Shown: positions 16,369 to 26,365, counted from the stretch's first letter. The stretch: 64,000 nt of DNA from a bacterium (GCA_003232385.1 QIJE01000029.1:1-64000), one strand, 5' to 3'. Translations and numbers: made by a program. Notes: generated by a model from the sequence alone, not told the origin.

Positions 16369-17826
16369 ATGGAATTATCGGTTATGAGAGAAAGGGTTAA
16401 AAGCGCTGTCGTAAAACGCACTCTTTATCTGGCGGGCAATTATATAGTACCTAAGTTAAACGATGAGATGATAGTTAAAATTTCTGATAAATTAAATCAT
16501 TTCAAGGCACCTGCCGGAAAGATTTTTTTCGATCATATTTTTGTCAATTTAAAAAGAAAACTTCCGTATCTTTCCAAAAACGTCAGGAAAGGGATATTCG
16601 ATAATTTTATCTCTAATTTTTTACTGCTTAGCGGGGAGAGGAGGAGAAAATTTATTGATAAAAACGGTTTTTATCCACCCCTTTTTTATGTTATTAGCCC
16701 GTCAATGCGTTGCAATCTAAAATGTTACGGGTGTTATTCCGCTAACTATGCAAGAAAAGATAAGCTTTCATATGAAAAAATCAATCAAATAATTGACGAA
16801 GGTAAAAGCTTCGGAATATTTTTTTATACTATTTCCGGTGGGGAGCCTTTTGCAAGAAAAGACCTTATAAGTATATTCGAAAGAAATAAAGACTGTTTTT
16901 TTCAGATTTACACGAACAGTTCTTTAATAGACGGCAAAATGGCGGAAAAGCTTTCTAAATTGGGTAATGTTTTCCCATGCATAAGCGTCGAGGGCTTTGA
17001 AGACGAAACCGATGAAAGAAGAGGAAAGGGTCATTTTAAAAAGGTCGTTTCGGCCATGAATTACCTTAAAGACAACGGCGTGCTTTTTGGTTTTTCCGCT
17101 ACGGCAACGAGGTTTAATAACGAGGTAATTGTTAGCGACGAGTTCATAGATTTCTACATTAAACAGGGGTGTTTTCTCGGTTGGTATTTTAATTATATAC
17201 CTATCGGACGAGAGCCGGATATCGGTCTTATGCCCACGCCGGAACAGCGAAATTTCAGAAGAAAGAGGGTGGCGGAGATAAGAGAGACCAAACCGATAGT
17301 AGTCGGGGACTTCTGGAACGACGGGATTCTCTCTCACGGCTGTCTTGCGGGCGGACGTGTTTATGTTCACGTAAATGCAGAAGGTGGGGTAGAGCCGTGC
17401 GTATTTGCCCAATTTGCAGCGGATAATATATTTGATAAATCTATGGAGGAAATCCTCAATTCGATGTATTTTAAGTCTATAAGGAAAGAACAGATGAATA
17501 ATAGAAACAGGCTCCGTCCCTGTATGATAATAGATTACCCTGAAATTCTAAGAAAGGTCGTAGCGGAAGGCGGTGCTAAGGCTACGCAGGAGGGAGGGGA
17601 GTCTATAATAACCGAACTCAAAGATAAAATGGACGAGTATTCCCAAAATTACGGAAAAATTGCCGACGAAACTTGGAAAGAAGAATTCGGTAACGGTAAG
17701 TTTTTTTATACATATGACGGTAAAAAGGTTGAATTAAACGAGGACGATTATTATAGAAGATCCTTTTATCCATTAAAAGGCGGGCATGAAAAAAAAACCG
17801 AGAACAAAATACATAAGGGAATTTAA
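16369..17826 (+). CDS. radical SAM protein with SPASM-type C-terminus
   Basis: A 485-residue protein with an unassigned basic amino-terminal region of about 110 residues. The radical SAM motif is SMRCNLKCYGCYSANYAR (CxxxCxxC, near residue 118), then the GGEPF motif (TISGGEPFARKD). A SPASM-like auxiliary cluster region follows (HGCLAGGRVYVHVNAEG, VEPCVFAQF, near residues 325-350). SPASM proteins modify peptides or other substrates, but no precursor peptide is convincing nearby. AAGGAGG lies upstream of the ATG. It is followed by a strong terminator, so it is a single-gene unit. Confidence 0.85.
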   Translation: MELSVMRERVKSAVVKRTLYLAGNYIVPKLNDEMIVKISDKLNHFKAPAGKIFFDHIFVNLKRKLPYLSKNVRKGIFDNFISNFLLLSGERRRKFIDKNGFYPPLFYVISPSMRCNLKCYGCYSANYARKDKLSYEKINQIIDEGKSFGIFFYTISGGEPFARKDLISIFERNKDCFFQIYTNSSLIDGKMAEKLSKLGNVFPCISVEGFEDETDERRGKGHFKKVVSAMNYLKDNGVLFGFSATATRFNNEVIVSDEFIDFYIKQGCFLGWYFNYIPIGREPDIGLMPTPEQRNFRRKRVAEIRETKPIVVGDFWNDGILSHGCLAGGRVYVHVNAEGGVEPCVFAQFAADNIFDKSMEEILNSMYFKSIRKEQMNNRNRLRPCMIIDYPEILRKVVAEGGAKATQEGGESIITELKDKMDEYSQNYGKIADETWKEEFGNGKFFYTYDGKKVELNEDDYYRRSFYPLKGGHEKKTENKIHKGI

Positions 17827-17840
17827 ATAATATGTTAGGT

Positions 17841-17880
17841 TTTAAAAAGGAGCGGAAAATGAAATCCGCTCCTTTTTAAA
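17841..17880 (+). terminator. bidirectional intrinsic terminator
   Basis: TTTAAAAAGGAGCGGA, an 8-base loop, TCCGCTCCTTTTTAAA: a perfect 16-bp stem with A/T runs on both flanks. It ends the radical SAM/SPASM transcript and separates it from priA. Confidence 0.9.
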
Positions 17881-17970
17881 TTAGCCTTTAATATCCACAT
17901 TCGATGCGGTTTTTTCCGTATATTATTTTATATTATAATATTGCGGTTAAAAATATTATAATATAAAGTT

Positions 17971-20091
17971 ATGATAGCCGATATAGTTATTCCCAAAAGC
18001 GGAACGGATATTAAATTTATTTATTTGATACCGGAAGAATTTGAAGCTGCGGCAGAAGTAGGTAAGGCAGTTATTGTCCCCCTAAAAAATAGACAGGTTT
18101 ACGGTTTTATATTCGATATCAGACAAGATGAACCCTGTAGCTTTAAAAATAAAAAAATATCGTTAAAAAAAATACGTCGCATTTCAAAGGCTGTTTTCTT
18201 TAAAGAAGCCCACAAGGATATATACAATTTTCTTATATCCTATTATCATAAGAATATCTCCGGGGTTTTTGAAACCGTTTTGCCGTCTATAGACGTGAAT
18301 CATTTTGATCTGTTAGATAAATATTACGATGAAGCATCGGCTCAAAAGGCAGACGATACACATACCCCCGATTCCGCATTTCTTTCCGAAGCGCCTTATG
18401 ACTTGACAGCCGACCAAATAGATTCGGTAAATATAATAAAAGAGTCGATAAAAAACTGTTTTTATAAAACTTTTTTGATTCACGGCGTTACGGCAAGCGG
18501 TAAAACGGAGATTTATTTTAACTTGCTTGATTTTGCTTTAAGTTTAAATAAACAAATTATTATAATCGTTCCGGAAATATTCATTACAGATCAGTTTATT
18601 TATTTGATAAAAAAAAGATTTAAGGGATTGGCGGAGCAAAACGGTTTCGCGATATTTCACAGTAAGATTTCAAAAAAAGAAAAGTTCGTAAACTGGATAA
18701 AGATACTTAACGGCGACATTAAATTGATATTAGGTGCAAGATCCGCTATTTTTGCTCCGATTAAAAATTCCGGGCTTATAATAGTGGACGAAGAGCATGA
18801 CGGTTCTTATAAGCAACAGTCGGGGCTTCTTTATAATGCAAGGGATGTTGCCGTTATGCTGTCTAAGAAAACATCCGGGGTTTGCGTGTTGGGTTCGGCA
18901 ACTCCTTCTCTCGAATCTTATTATAATGCGACGGAGCTTAAAAAATACGAATATATTTACATAAAAAGCAGGGTAAAAGGTAAATCTTTGCCGGAAACGG
19001 ATATAATAGATTTAAAAACTGAATTTAAGAATTCAGGTAAAAGGAGATTTTCCGACAAAATCTTATCAAATGAAACCACCCGGCTAATTGAGGAAAATAT
19101 TGGCGGCAATAGGCAGGTATTGCTATTTTTAAACAGGCGGGGATTCTCTACCTTCTTAGTATGTTCGTCTTGCGGTCATCTATTTTTATGCAATAATTGC
19201 GCTATATCGTTAGTTTACCATAAAAATAAAAATGCATATTCAGGAGGCTTCTTAAGATGTCATTATTGCGGTCATAGGGAAGATGTCCCTAAACTCTGCC
19301 CGGAATGCGGCATGGATACTATCGAACCTTACGGAATAGGTGTCCAAAAGCTGGAAGACGTCGTTAAAACATTATTTGCCGTTCGCGAAGACGTTAAAAT
19401 AGAAAGAATAGATTCGGATATTGCGAAAAGCAGGAAAAACGGCGCGGATATATTTAGGAAAATGCAAAAAAAGGAAATAGATATATTGATAGGCACCCAG
19501 ATTATAACTAAGGGACACGACTTTCCGGATGTAGGTCTCGTCGTCGTCATTTTGGCCGACAGCTTATTAAACATACCGGATTTCAGGAGTTCCGAAAAGG
19601 CGTTTCAAGTACTCACTCAGGTTTCCGGAAGGGCGGGAAGGGGAGAGGGGCGCGGCAGAATTGCGATACAAACCTTTATAGGGAACAACTATTTATTGCG
19701 ATACGTCGCGACTCATGATACAAAAGGTTTTTACGAAAAAGAACTTGAAATAAGAAAAGAATACGGCTATCCGCCTTATACGAAAATAGTAGCATTGAAA
19801 TTAACGGATAAAAATGTCGACAGGCTAAAAGTAATTGCATCCGATTTAAAGGAGGTAGTGGATATTAATATAAAATCACGCGATTTTACCAACATATCGA
19901 TCTTAGGTCCTTCGCCGTGTCCGATAGAAAAAATAAAGAATGATTTTAGATATCAGTTAATATTAAAGGGATATCCGCAGGCATCTAATCTGCATAAACT
20001 AATAAATATATTACGAGGGAACGAACGCTTATCCGGATATTTTTCTTCTCAAAAGATAGTTATAGATGTTGACCCCGATATCCTTATGTGA
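17971..20091 (+). CDS. priA: primosomal replication protein PriA
   Basis: A 706-residue helicase that reloads DnaB at stalled forks. The amino-terminal DNA-binding domain covers roughly residues 1-100. The SF2 core follows: Walker A GVTASGKTEIYF, DEEHDGSYKQ (DEAH-like), LGSATPSLESY. Zinc-binding cysteines are CSSCGHLFLCNNC and CHYCGHREDVPKLCPECG. C-terminal helicase motifs include GTQIITKGHDFPDVGLV and QVSGRAGRGEGRG. All standard PriA features are present. The stop overlaps the open frame of the next gene, but that gene's real start is 48 bases downstream. Confidence 0.97.
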   Translation: MIADIVIPKSGTDIKFIYLIPEEFEAAAEVGKAVIVPLKNRQVYGFIFDIRQDEPCSFKNKKISLKKIRRISKAVFFKEAHKDIYNFLISYYHKNISGVFETVLPSIDVNHFDLLDKYYDEASAQKADDTHTPDSAFLSEAPYDLTADQIDSVNIIKESIKNCFYKTFLIHGVTASGKTEIYFNLLDFALSLNKQIIIIVPEIFITDQFIYLIKKRFKGLAEQNGFAIFHSKISKKEKFVNWIKILNGDIKLILGARSAIFAPIKNSGLIIVDEEHDGSYKQQSGLLYNARDVAVMLSKKTSGVCVLGSATPSLESYYNATELKKYEYIYIKSRVKGKSLPETDIIDLKTEFKNSGKRRFSDKILSNETTRLIEENIGGNRQVLLFLNRRGFSTFLVCSSCGHLFLCNNCAISLVYHKNKNAYSGGFLRCHYCGHREDVPKLCPECGMDTIEPYGIGVQKLEDVVKTLFAVREDVKIERIDSDIAKSRKNGADIFRKMQKKEIDILIGTQIITKGHDFPDVGLVVVILADSLLNIPDFRSSEKAFQVLTQVSGRAGRGEGRGRIAIQTFIGNNYLLRYVATHDTKGFYEKELEIRKEYGYPPYTKIVALKLTDKNVDRLKVIASDLKEVVDINIKSRDFTNISILGPSPCPIEKIKNDFRYQLILKGYPQASNLHKLINILRGNERLSGYFSSQKIVIDVDPDILM

Positions 20092-20138
20092 TAAACTTTA
20101 ACATCAATATAAACCCGATAAAATTAAGAGGAGTCTCA

Positions 20139-20420
20139 ATGAATAGGGCACAATTTATCGAAAAATTTGCAAACAAAAATGATATTCCCATAAAAATGGC
20201 GGATAAAATAGTAAGTACCATATTAAATGAAATAAAAAACGCTTTGATTCAAGAAAAGAGAGTAGAAATAAGAGGATTTGGAAGTTTTTCCGTTAAAGAA
20301 TATAAGCCGTATTCCGGAAGAAATCCAAAAACGGGCGAAAAAATAGAAATCAAAAAAAAGTCGGCTCCGGTTTTTAAAGTCAGTAAGATTTATAAAAATG
20401 ACCTTATTAAGGGAAAATAA
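20139..20420 (+). CDS. HU/IHF-family DNA-binding protein
   Basis: A 93-residue histone-like protein. The track's upstream start (20088) is rejected because AAGAGGAG lies just before ATG 20139 and family homology starts there (MNRAQFIEKFANKN). The beta-arm segment EIRGFGSFSVKEYKPYSGRNPKTGE is the diagnostic HU/IHF signature. It bends DNA and organises the nucleoid. The IHF-like GRNPKTG plus the terminal SKIYKNDLIKGK do not decide between HU and IHF. It overlaps the miaB start by 23 bases. Confidence 0.92.
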   Translation: MNRAQFIEKFANKNDIPIKMADKIVSTILNEIKNALIQEKRVEIRGFGSFSVKEYKPYSGRNPKTGEKIEIKKKSAPVFKVSKIYKNDLIKGK

Positions 20421-21522
20421 TCGTAACAGTAAAGGGTTTTTCATCAAGACTTACGGCTGCCAGATGAATCTTCACGATTCCAACTCAATAGAGAGCAGTC
20501 TTTTGAAAAAAGGGTTTTATAAAGCCGATTCTATAAAAAACGCAGATATAATTATTTTTAATACTTGCAGCGTACGAGACAATGCCGACCACAAAATCGT
20601 TTCCGAATTAGGCAGATTTAAAAAAAATCACGATAACGATAAAAAGATTGTTCTCGCCGGATGTTTTGCGAAGCAGATTAAATTGAAAAATAAGAAAGAA
20701 TCCGGCTTATCCTTTGATTACTGTTTCGGTCCCGATGAAATAACGTCTATTTCGGATATTCTTGCCGGGGAAATGGACGAAGGATTGGATAAGATGGACG
20801 AATCGGCAGATTTTATTACGGGCGCAATGTCTGAAAACGGGTTGGTAACCGTTAAAATTATAGAGGGGTGCAGTAATTATTGCTCATACTGTATAGTTCC
20901 GTATGTCAGGGGAGAGGAAAAATCGGTACCGTTAAATATTATTCATGATGCGGTTAAAAAGCATGTTTTAAACGGCGATAGAGAGATCTTGTTTTTGGGT
21001 CAGAACGTAAATTCATATATATCCCCGGATGACGATAAAAAACGATTTTGCTATCTGCTAAAATTAATTTCCAAAATTGAAGGTTTAGATAAAATTAGAT
21101 TCTTAACCTCTCATCCTAAAGATTTTAATGACGAACTTATTGAGCTGATTTGTAGCAGCGATAAAATTTCCAAAGACATTCACTTGCCGGTTCAGTCCGG
21201 TTCCGATAAAATTTTATCGGCTATGAATAGGGGCTACACAAGGCGGGATTATTTAAAACTTGTAGAGAAGTTAAAGAGCGGGCATACCGACATATCTATT
21301 TCTTCCGATATAATAGTCGGTTTTCCCGGCGAAACGGATGAAGACTTCAAAATGACGCTTTCTTTAATGGATGAAGTAAAATTTGATTTTATTTTCGGTT
21401 TTAAATATTCTCCGAGGCCTTTTACTAAAGCTTTCGAAATTGAGGATGACGTTTTAATAAGCGTGAAGAAAGAACGACTTGAAAGAGTATTTGAAAAACA
21501 AAAAAAAATAAAGAACGGATAG
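20398..21522 (+). CDS. miaB: MiaB-family tRNA methylthiotransferase lacking a TRAM domain
   Basis: A 374-residue radical SAM methylthiotransferase, expected to convert i6A37 to ms2i6A37 in tRNA. The amino-terminal UPF0004 domain has its three cluster cysteines: TYGCQMNLHDSN, FNTCSVRDNA and LAGCFAKQ. The radical SAM motif is GCSNYCSYCIVPYVRG (CxxxCxxC). The protein ends just after the helix RLERVFEKQKKI, where normal MiaB (about 440 residues) continues into the RNA-binding TRAM domain. The stop is a true TAG, with the next gene 3 bases away. The C-terminal loss is real unless there is a sequencing error. Confidence 0.9.
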   Translation: MTLLRENNRNSKGFFIKTYGCQMNLHDSNSIESSLLKKGFYKADSIKNADIIIFNTCSVRDNADHKIVSELGRFKKNHDNDKKIVLAGCFAKQIKLKNKKESGLSFDYCFGPDEITSISDILAGEMDEGLDKMDESADFITGAMSENGLVTVKIIEGCSNYCSYCIVPYVRGEEKSVPLNIIHDAVKKHVLNGDREILFLGQNVNSYISPDDDKKRFCYLLKLISKIEGLDKIRFLTSHPKDFNDELIELICSSDKISKDIHLPVQSGSDKILSAMNRGYTRRDYLKLVEKLKSGHTDISISSDIIVGFPGETDEDFKMTLSLMDEVKFDFIFGFKYSPRPFTKAFEIEDDVLISVKKERLERVFEKQKKIKNG

Positions 21523-21525
21523 GGG

Positions 21526-22188
21526 ATGATGATAGATTTTCATATGCACACGATATTTTCGGATGGAGAACTTGTTCCGGCGGAGCTGATTAGAAGGGCA
21601 ATATATTCCGGAATGGAGGCGATAGCAATAACCGATCACGCCGATTTTTCCAACATAGAACATAATTTGTCTAATATTAAAAAAATTTGTAAGAAAACAA
21701 ATTCATTTTACGGCAACGGCAATAAATTTACGGTACTGCCCGGCGTGGAAGTAACCCATGTCCCGCCCGTCCTTATAAAAGACGCCGTTGAACTTGCGCG
21801 AAAATGCGGTGCGTTGATAGTTATCGTTCATGGTGAAACCTTGAGCGAACCGGTAGAGAAAGGGACGAATTTAGCTGCATTAAAAGAAAATATCGATATA
21901 TTGGCACACCCCGGTTTGATTTCCGAAGAAGAGGCCCTGATCGCAAAAAAGAACGGCGTATGTTTAGAGCTTTCTTACAGGAAAGGACACTGCCTCGCGA
22001 ACGGACACACAGCTAAAATTGCCATAAAAACAGGAGCAAAACTTATTATATCAAGCGATACCCATTCGCCTTGCGATATCATGGATGAGGCGATTTACGA
22101 CAGCGTCGGATTCGGTGCCGGGCTGACGCAGGCAGAATTAAAAAGCGTAAAAAATAACGCCTCAATATTATTAAAAAAATATGCTTGA
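21526..22188 (+). CDS. PHP-domain metal-dependent phosphoesterase
   Basis: A 220-residue PHP-fold hydrolase, histidinol-phosphatase/YcdX-like. Metal ligands are visible as DFHMHTIFSDGE near the start, ITDHADFSN, LPGVEVTHV, VHGET, HPGL and the final SSDTHSP. It probably hydrolyses phosphate esters. It is 3 bases after miaB and thus cotranscribed. The substrate is not identifiable from sequence. Confidence 0.88.
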   Translation: MMIDFHMHTIFSDGELVPAELIRRAIYSGMEAIAITDHADFSNIEHNLSNIKKICKKTNSFYGNGNKFTVLPGVEVTHVPPVLIKDAVELARKCGALIVIVHGETLSEPVEKGTNLAALKENIDILAHPGLISEEEALIAKKNGVCLELSYRKGHCLANGHTAKIAIKTGAKLIISSDTHSPCDIMDEAIYDSVGFGAGLTQAELKSVKNNASILLKKYA

Positions 22189-22245
22189 TTTTTATATAGA
22201 TATTTTATAACATTAGCTAATCATAACGTTCCGGAGAAAATACAT

Positions 22246-22881
22246 ATGGATAAGATAGATGTAGACGGTTTTTTAATAAAAAATAAATTTCTGCTTATTG
22301 GAATTATAGTATTAATTATTTTAATAATCGGCTCTGTTTTCGGTGTTAGGTATTATTACGGCAACGTAAATAAAAATGCCGATAGATTATTATGGAAGGG
22401 TATAAGGCTTTACGTATCCTTTAATGGTAAAAATAAGAAGGTTATATATAAGTCCGTTTCTTATCTTAAAAAGCTTCGACATGAATATAGCGGAACGAGT
22501 GCCTATAAAATTTCTAACTTTTATACGGGATTGGATTACATGAAGATTGGCAATTTTAAAAAAGCCGAATCTTATTTGACTAAGTATATAGCCGCTTATC
22601 CGAAACCGGGGCCCGATAATTTAACATATTTAGCTTACGGTAATCTTGCAACCGTTTCTATTTTTAAGAAGGATTATAAGAGCGCTATTTTAGATTTTGC
22701 GAAAATGTCTAAAATCGATGGCGTCAAGCTTCAGGAATACGCAATGCTGAAAGAAGCCGCGCTATACACGCAAATAAAAGAACCGAAAAAAGCAGTGTCT
22801 ATTTATAAAACGATGCTTACTGACGATGCAATGACTAAAGATAGAGGATATATAGAAAATCTGATACAATTAAACTCTTAA
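22246..22881 (+). CDS. membrane-anchored TPR-like protein
   Basis: A 211-residue protein with a short cytoplasmic amino end, one transmembrane helix at about residues 14-35 (LLIGIIVLIILIIGSVFGV), and a helical periplasmic region. The helices resemble tetratricopeptide repeats (for example KIGNFKKAESYLTKYIAAYP and YGNLATVSIFKKDYKSAILDFA). The topology resembles YfgM/BamD-like periplasmic scaffolds, but I cannot assign a role. Confidence 0.72.
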   Translation: MDKIDVDGFLIKNKFLLIGIIVLIILIIGSVFGVRYYYGNVNKNADRLLWKGIRLYVSFNGKNKKVIYKSVSYLKKLRHEYSGTSAYKISNFYTGLDYMKIGNFKKAESYLTKYIAAYPKPGPDNLTYLAYGNLATVSIFKKDYKSAILDFAKMSKIDGVKLQEYAMLKEAALYTQIKEPKKAVSIYKTMLTDDAMTKDRGYIENLIQLNS

Positions 22882-22914
22882 TGTGCCCCTTATACAACTA
22901 ATTTCAATATCAAA

Positions 22915-25287
22915 GTGAATTCTATAAACGTAATATTCTTGTGGCATTTTCACCAGCCTTATTATAAGGATGATCTTACCGGTGAAATATTAATGCCGTG
23001 GGCTAGGTTGCATGCCACTAAGGACTATCGTTTTATGGGGGAGATTTTAAAGAATTATCCCAAAGTTCATGCCGTTTTTAACTATTCTCCTTCTTTACTG
23101 GCACAATTAGACGATTATGTTAATAATTACGATAATACGCTTAAAAACGAAAAATTTTTAAGCATTTCCGCCAAGAAGATAATTGAGCTAACTGCTGACG
23201 ACAAGCTGTTTATTCTCAATAAATTATTCCCGGCCTGTTCTTCGGGTAAACATTTTTTAGAAAAAAGCGAAAGGTTTAAACAACTTTATTATAGGTTAAG
23301 GGATGCCGGTACTTCGATAGGGCTTGGAGAGAAAATAAGTTTATTTACAAATCAGGATTATTTAGACATAATAGTCCTGTTTAATATTATGTGGATAGAC
23401 CCGATCTCAATAAATTCGGATGAATTTTTGACAGCGTTAAAGAATAAGGATAAAAAATTTACTGTAGCAGAAAAAAATATATTAATCGAAGAAAAAATTC
23501 CGCAGATTTTAAATAAAATATTTCCGCTAATAACCGAACTTGCAAGCAACGGTCAGATTGAGCTTTCGGCAAGCCCTTATTATCACCCTATATTACCCTT
23601 ATTATGCGATACCGATATAGCCCATTTTCACGACGGCATAGTACTCCCTAAACCCTTTAGGCACCCTGAAGACGCCGATTATCAAATTAAAAGTGCCATA
23701 AATTATTTCGACGAAAAATTAAATTATAAAATAAACGGAATGTGGCCGTCCGAAGGGAGCGTAAGCGAAAGAACACTAAAACTTTTCATAGATAATAATA
23801 TAAATTGGATAGCGACGGATGAAGAAATATTATTCAATTCGATAGGCGTTAATTTTTCGGATATTGATAATAGGAAACTGCTCTATAGGCCGTATGTAGT
23901 CAAGAGAGGCAAGGGGTATTCGTATATATTCTTTAGAGATAAAATGCTTTCCGATTTAATAGGGTTTAAATATTCAAATTATGAACCCAAAGCGGCCGCC
24001 GAAGATTTAATAAATAACTTGAAAAACATAGCTATAAGTTTGCATGATTACAATAAAAATGACTTACCGGTAGTCTCTATAATATTAGACGGAGAAAATG
24101 CGTGGGAATATTATAAAAACAACGGATACGATTTTTTTAATTACCTTTACGAAGGATTATCCAATAATACGGAGATTATAAATACCGTAACTGCCGGCGA
24201 ATACATAAAAAAAGTAGAAAATACCCTAAAAATAACCGACGACGTCGATAAGACGTCTAATTCGATAGAAAAGGGCAAAACAGGCGTCAAAATTAAACGA
24301 TTTTTAGATATTAGACGGGATCAGGGGCGTAATATCGATTTTTCCGAGATTTATAATATTCCGACTATATATCCGGGCTCATGGATTAATCATAACTTTA
24401 GAATCTGGATAGGAGACAGCGAGGACAATAAGGCATGGGATTTACTTTCAAAAACAAGAAGCTATCTCGTAAATAAAACTAATGATAGCATACGGGAAGA
24501 AGGAGGGCTGCGCGGCGAATATTTAAAAGCCGCATGGAAACAGCTTTATATTGCCGAGGGAAGCGACTACAACTGGTGGTACGGAGAGGATAGAACATCA
24601 GGGATAGATGAAGAATACGATCTGTTATACAGAACCCATATTATAAATGTTTATAAGTTTTTGAATGATAATCCGCCTGATGATTGTTTTATTCCGGTAT
24701 TAGAAGAAAAAAGAGCGGTGAAACCGCATTTAGATATAGTATCGTTTATAAATCCAAAAATAGACGGTGTTGCCGGTAGTTATTTCGAGTGGCTCGGAAG
24801 TGCCGTCTATTTCCCGAGTGTTATATCCGGAAAAGCGATGGCGCATACGGATAGGTTTATAAAGAGATTATATTACGGATTTAACGAAAGCACGTTTTTT
24901 GTGAGATTTGACTTTTTCAAGAAAGAAAACCAAGACTTGTCGGATAAAATATTGAATATAAAATTCATAAATCCTGCAAACATCGAAATAAACATTGAAT
25001 TTCATATCACAGATAATAATATATTGAATTTATCAATTGAATCATCTTTAATGAATAAGAACTCGGTCAGTCGAAAATCAGATTTGAAAGTTGTTTTTAA
25101 AGATATCCTCGAAGCGGCAGTTCCACTTTCCATTTTCAATATAGATTCTCTCGGCAATATATATTTTTATGCAATTCTTACCTATAAAGACAATCCTTTG
25201 GTTGAGATAGAACGTTTTCCGGTTAACGGATATTTTGAAACGACTGTTCCAAATAAAAACTTCGAAATAGTTAACTGGCTTGTATAA
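22915..25287 (+). CDS. glycoside hydrolase family 57 protein
   Basis: A 790-residue cytoplasmic GH57 enzyme (alpha-amylase/glucanotransferase class). The start is GTG. The family signature FLWHFHQPYYKDD is at the amino end. NGMWPSEGSVSE contains the likely nucleophile glutamate and SIILDGENAWEYY the acid aspartate. WKQLYIAEGSDYNWWYGED near residue 545 is also typical. A beta-rich tail of about 170 residues follows. It probably remodels a glycogen-like alpha-glucan. No signal peptide is seen. It stands alone, with cobD next on the same strand after a small hairpin at 25313-25334. Confidence 0.9.
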   Translation: MNSINVIFLWHFHQPYYKDDLTGEILMPWARLHATKDYRFMGEILKNYPKVHAVFNYSPSLLAQLDDYVNNYDNTLKNEKFLSISAKKIIELTADDKLFILNKLFPACSSGKHFLEKSERFKQLYYRLRDAGTSIGLGEKISLFTNQDYLDIIVLFNIMWIDPISINSDEFLTALKNKDKKFTVAEKNILIEEKIPQILNKIFPLITELASNGQIELSASPYYHPILPLLCDTDIAHFHDGIVLPKPFRHPEDADYQIKSAINYFDEKLNYKINGMWPSEGSVSERTLKLFIDNNINWIATDEEILFNSIGVNFSDIDNRKLLYRPYVVKRGKGYSYIFFRDKMLSDLIGFKYSNYEPKAAAEDLINNLKNIAISLHDYNKNDLPVVSIILDGENAWEYYKNNGYDFFNYLYEGLSNNTEIINTVTAGEYIKKVENTLKITDDVDKTSNSIEKGKTGVKIKRFLDIRRDQGRNIDFSEIYNIPTIYPGSWINHNFRIWIGDSEDNKAWDLLSKTRSYLVNKTNDSIREEGGLRGEYLKAAWKQLYIAEGSDYNWWYGEDRTSGIDEEYDLLYRTHIINVYKFLNDNPPDDCFIPVLEEKRAVKPHLDIVSFINPKIDGVAGSYFEWLGSAVYFPSVISGKAMAHTDRFIKRLYYGFNESTFFVRFDFFKKENQDLSDKILNIKFINPANIEINIEFHITDNNILNLSIESSLMNKNSVSRKSDLKVVFKDILEAAVPLSIFNIDSLGNIYFYAILTYKDNPLVEIERFPVNGYFETTVPNKNFEIVNWLV

Positions 25288-25312
25288 ATTAATAAATAAA
25301 TAATTTTAGATG

Positions 25313-25334
25313 TAATGTCCCATAAGGGACATTA
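25313..25334 (+). terminator. short hairpin after the GH57 gene
   Basis: TAATGTCCC-ATAA-GGGACATTA: a 9-bp perfect stem with a 4-base loop, 25 bases after the GH57 stop. It lacks a U-run, so termination is only a possibility. Confidence 0.4.
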
Positions 25335-25357
25335 TGTAAACTACTTAATATTTTTTG

Positions 25358-26365
25358 ATGATTATTCTTCCCGCAGCTTTTTTGCTTGAATTTTATATCG
25401 GCTCTATCCGATACAAATTACATCCATTGAACATAATGGGAAAAATTGCATTTTTTTTAGAAAAAGTATTTTACAGCATTTCCGACGGTTTTTTTTCCGG
25501 ACTACTATTCAATCTTGCTACAATTTTTTCAATAATAGTCGTTTTTGCGGTAATTGATATTATAACGCTTAGGATCTCCATATTCTTATTCTACTCTTTT
25601 TCTGTCTATATCCTGCTTTCTTTTCTCTCTACCGGTGGTCTGAAATATGAAGGAATTAAAATATATAGGTTTCTAAAGGCAAACGATATTGAAAGCGCAA
25701 GAAAAGACCTCATATCTCTTGCCGGCAGAGACAGTCGCAACCTCAACCTATCTGAAATTTCACGAGCCGTTATCGAATCTGTTGCGGAAAATACCGGAGA
25801 CGGTACGGGTTCGGTATTTTTTTATTTTACAATAGGATTGATCTTCGGATTATCCGAACCCTTTCAAATGCCCTTTGCAGTTGCTTTAGGCACCGCCTTT
25901 GCGGTTATCTATAAAAGCGTAAATCTTATGGATTCGTTAGTAGGATATAGGAATAAAAAATATGAGAAATTCGGTAGTTTTTCTGCGCGTTTAGACGATG
26001 CCTTGAACTATATTCCCTTTAGGATAACCGCCTTTTTTATGCTTTTATCGACACTCATTTGCAGTAGTTGCAATATTCGATACAATATTAAAGAAGCCCT
26101 TAAGTCATGGTTCAAATTCAGAAAGAATCACCCGAGTCCGAATGGAGGACAGCTTGAATCCGTAATAGCGGGAGCGCTGCAAATAAAATTAGGCGGGATT
26201 AACCATTATGGCGGTGTTGAAAGTAAAAGACCGGTTATGGGGTTCGAAAATTACGGCGCTGCGAGCAAAGACAATATTATAGATACTATACATATTATGG
26301 AATTAACATCCGTTCTTCTCGTCATTTTTTATACTTTATTGCCTGCGGTTGCGATTTTCATTTAA
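25358..26365 (+). CDS. cobD: adenosylcobinamide-phosphate synthase CobD/CbiB
   Basis: A 335-residue integral membrane protein that joins the aminopropanol arm to the corrin ring in late B12 synthesis. GRDSRNLNLSEISRAVIESVAENTGDGTGSVFFYFTIG matches the central CbiB motif, and NHPSPNGGQLESVIAGALQIKLGG matches the conserved C-terminal segment. The track begins at a TTG one codon earlier; ATG at 25358 is equally good. No other cob genes are adjacent. Confidence 0.92.
   Translation: MIILPAAFLLEFYIGSIRYKLHPLNIMGKIAFFLEKVFYSISDGFFSGLLFNLATIFSIIVVFAVIDIITLRISIFLFYSFSVYILLSFLSTGGLKYEGIKIYRFLKANDIESARKDLISLAGRDSRNLNLSEISRAVIESVAENTGDGTGSVFFYFTIGLIFGLSEPFQMPFAVALGTAFAVIYKSVNLMDSLVGYRNKKYEKFGSFSARLDDALNYIPFRITAFFMLLSTLICSSCNIRYNIKEALKSWFKFRKNHPSPNGGQLESVIAGALQIKLGGINHYGGVESKRPVMGFENYGAASKDNIIDTIHIMELTSVLLVIFYTLLPAVAIFI

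Noticed and set aside
21490-21525. MiaB truncation caused by an in-frame selenocysteine codon
   Set aside because: The stop is TAG, not TGA, and the next gene begins 3 bases later with no TRAM sequence in any frame.
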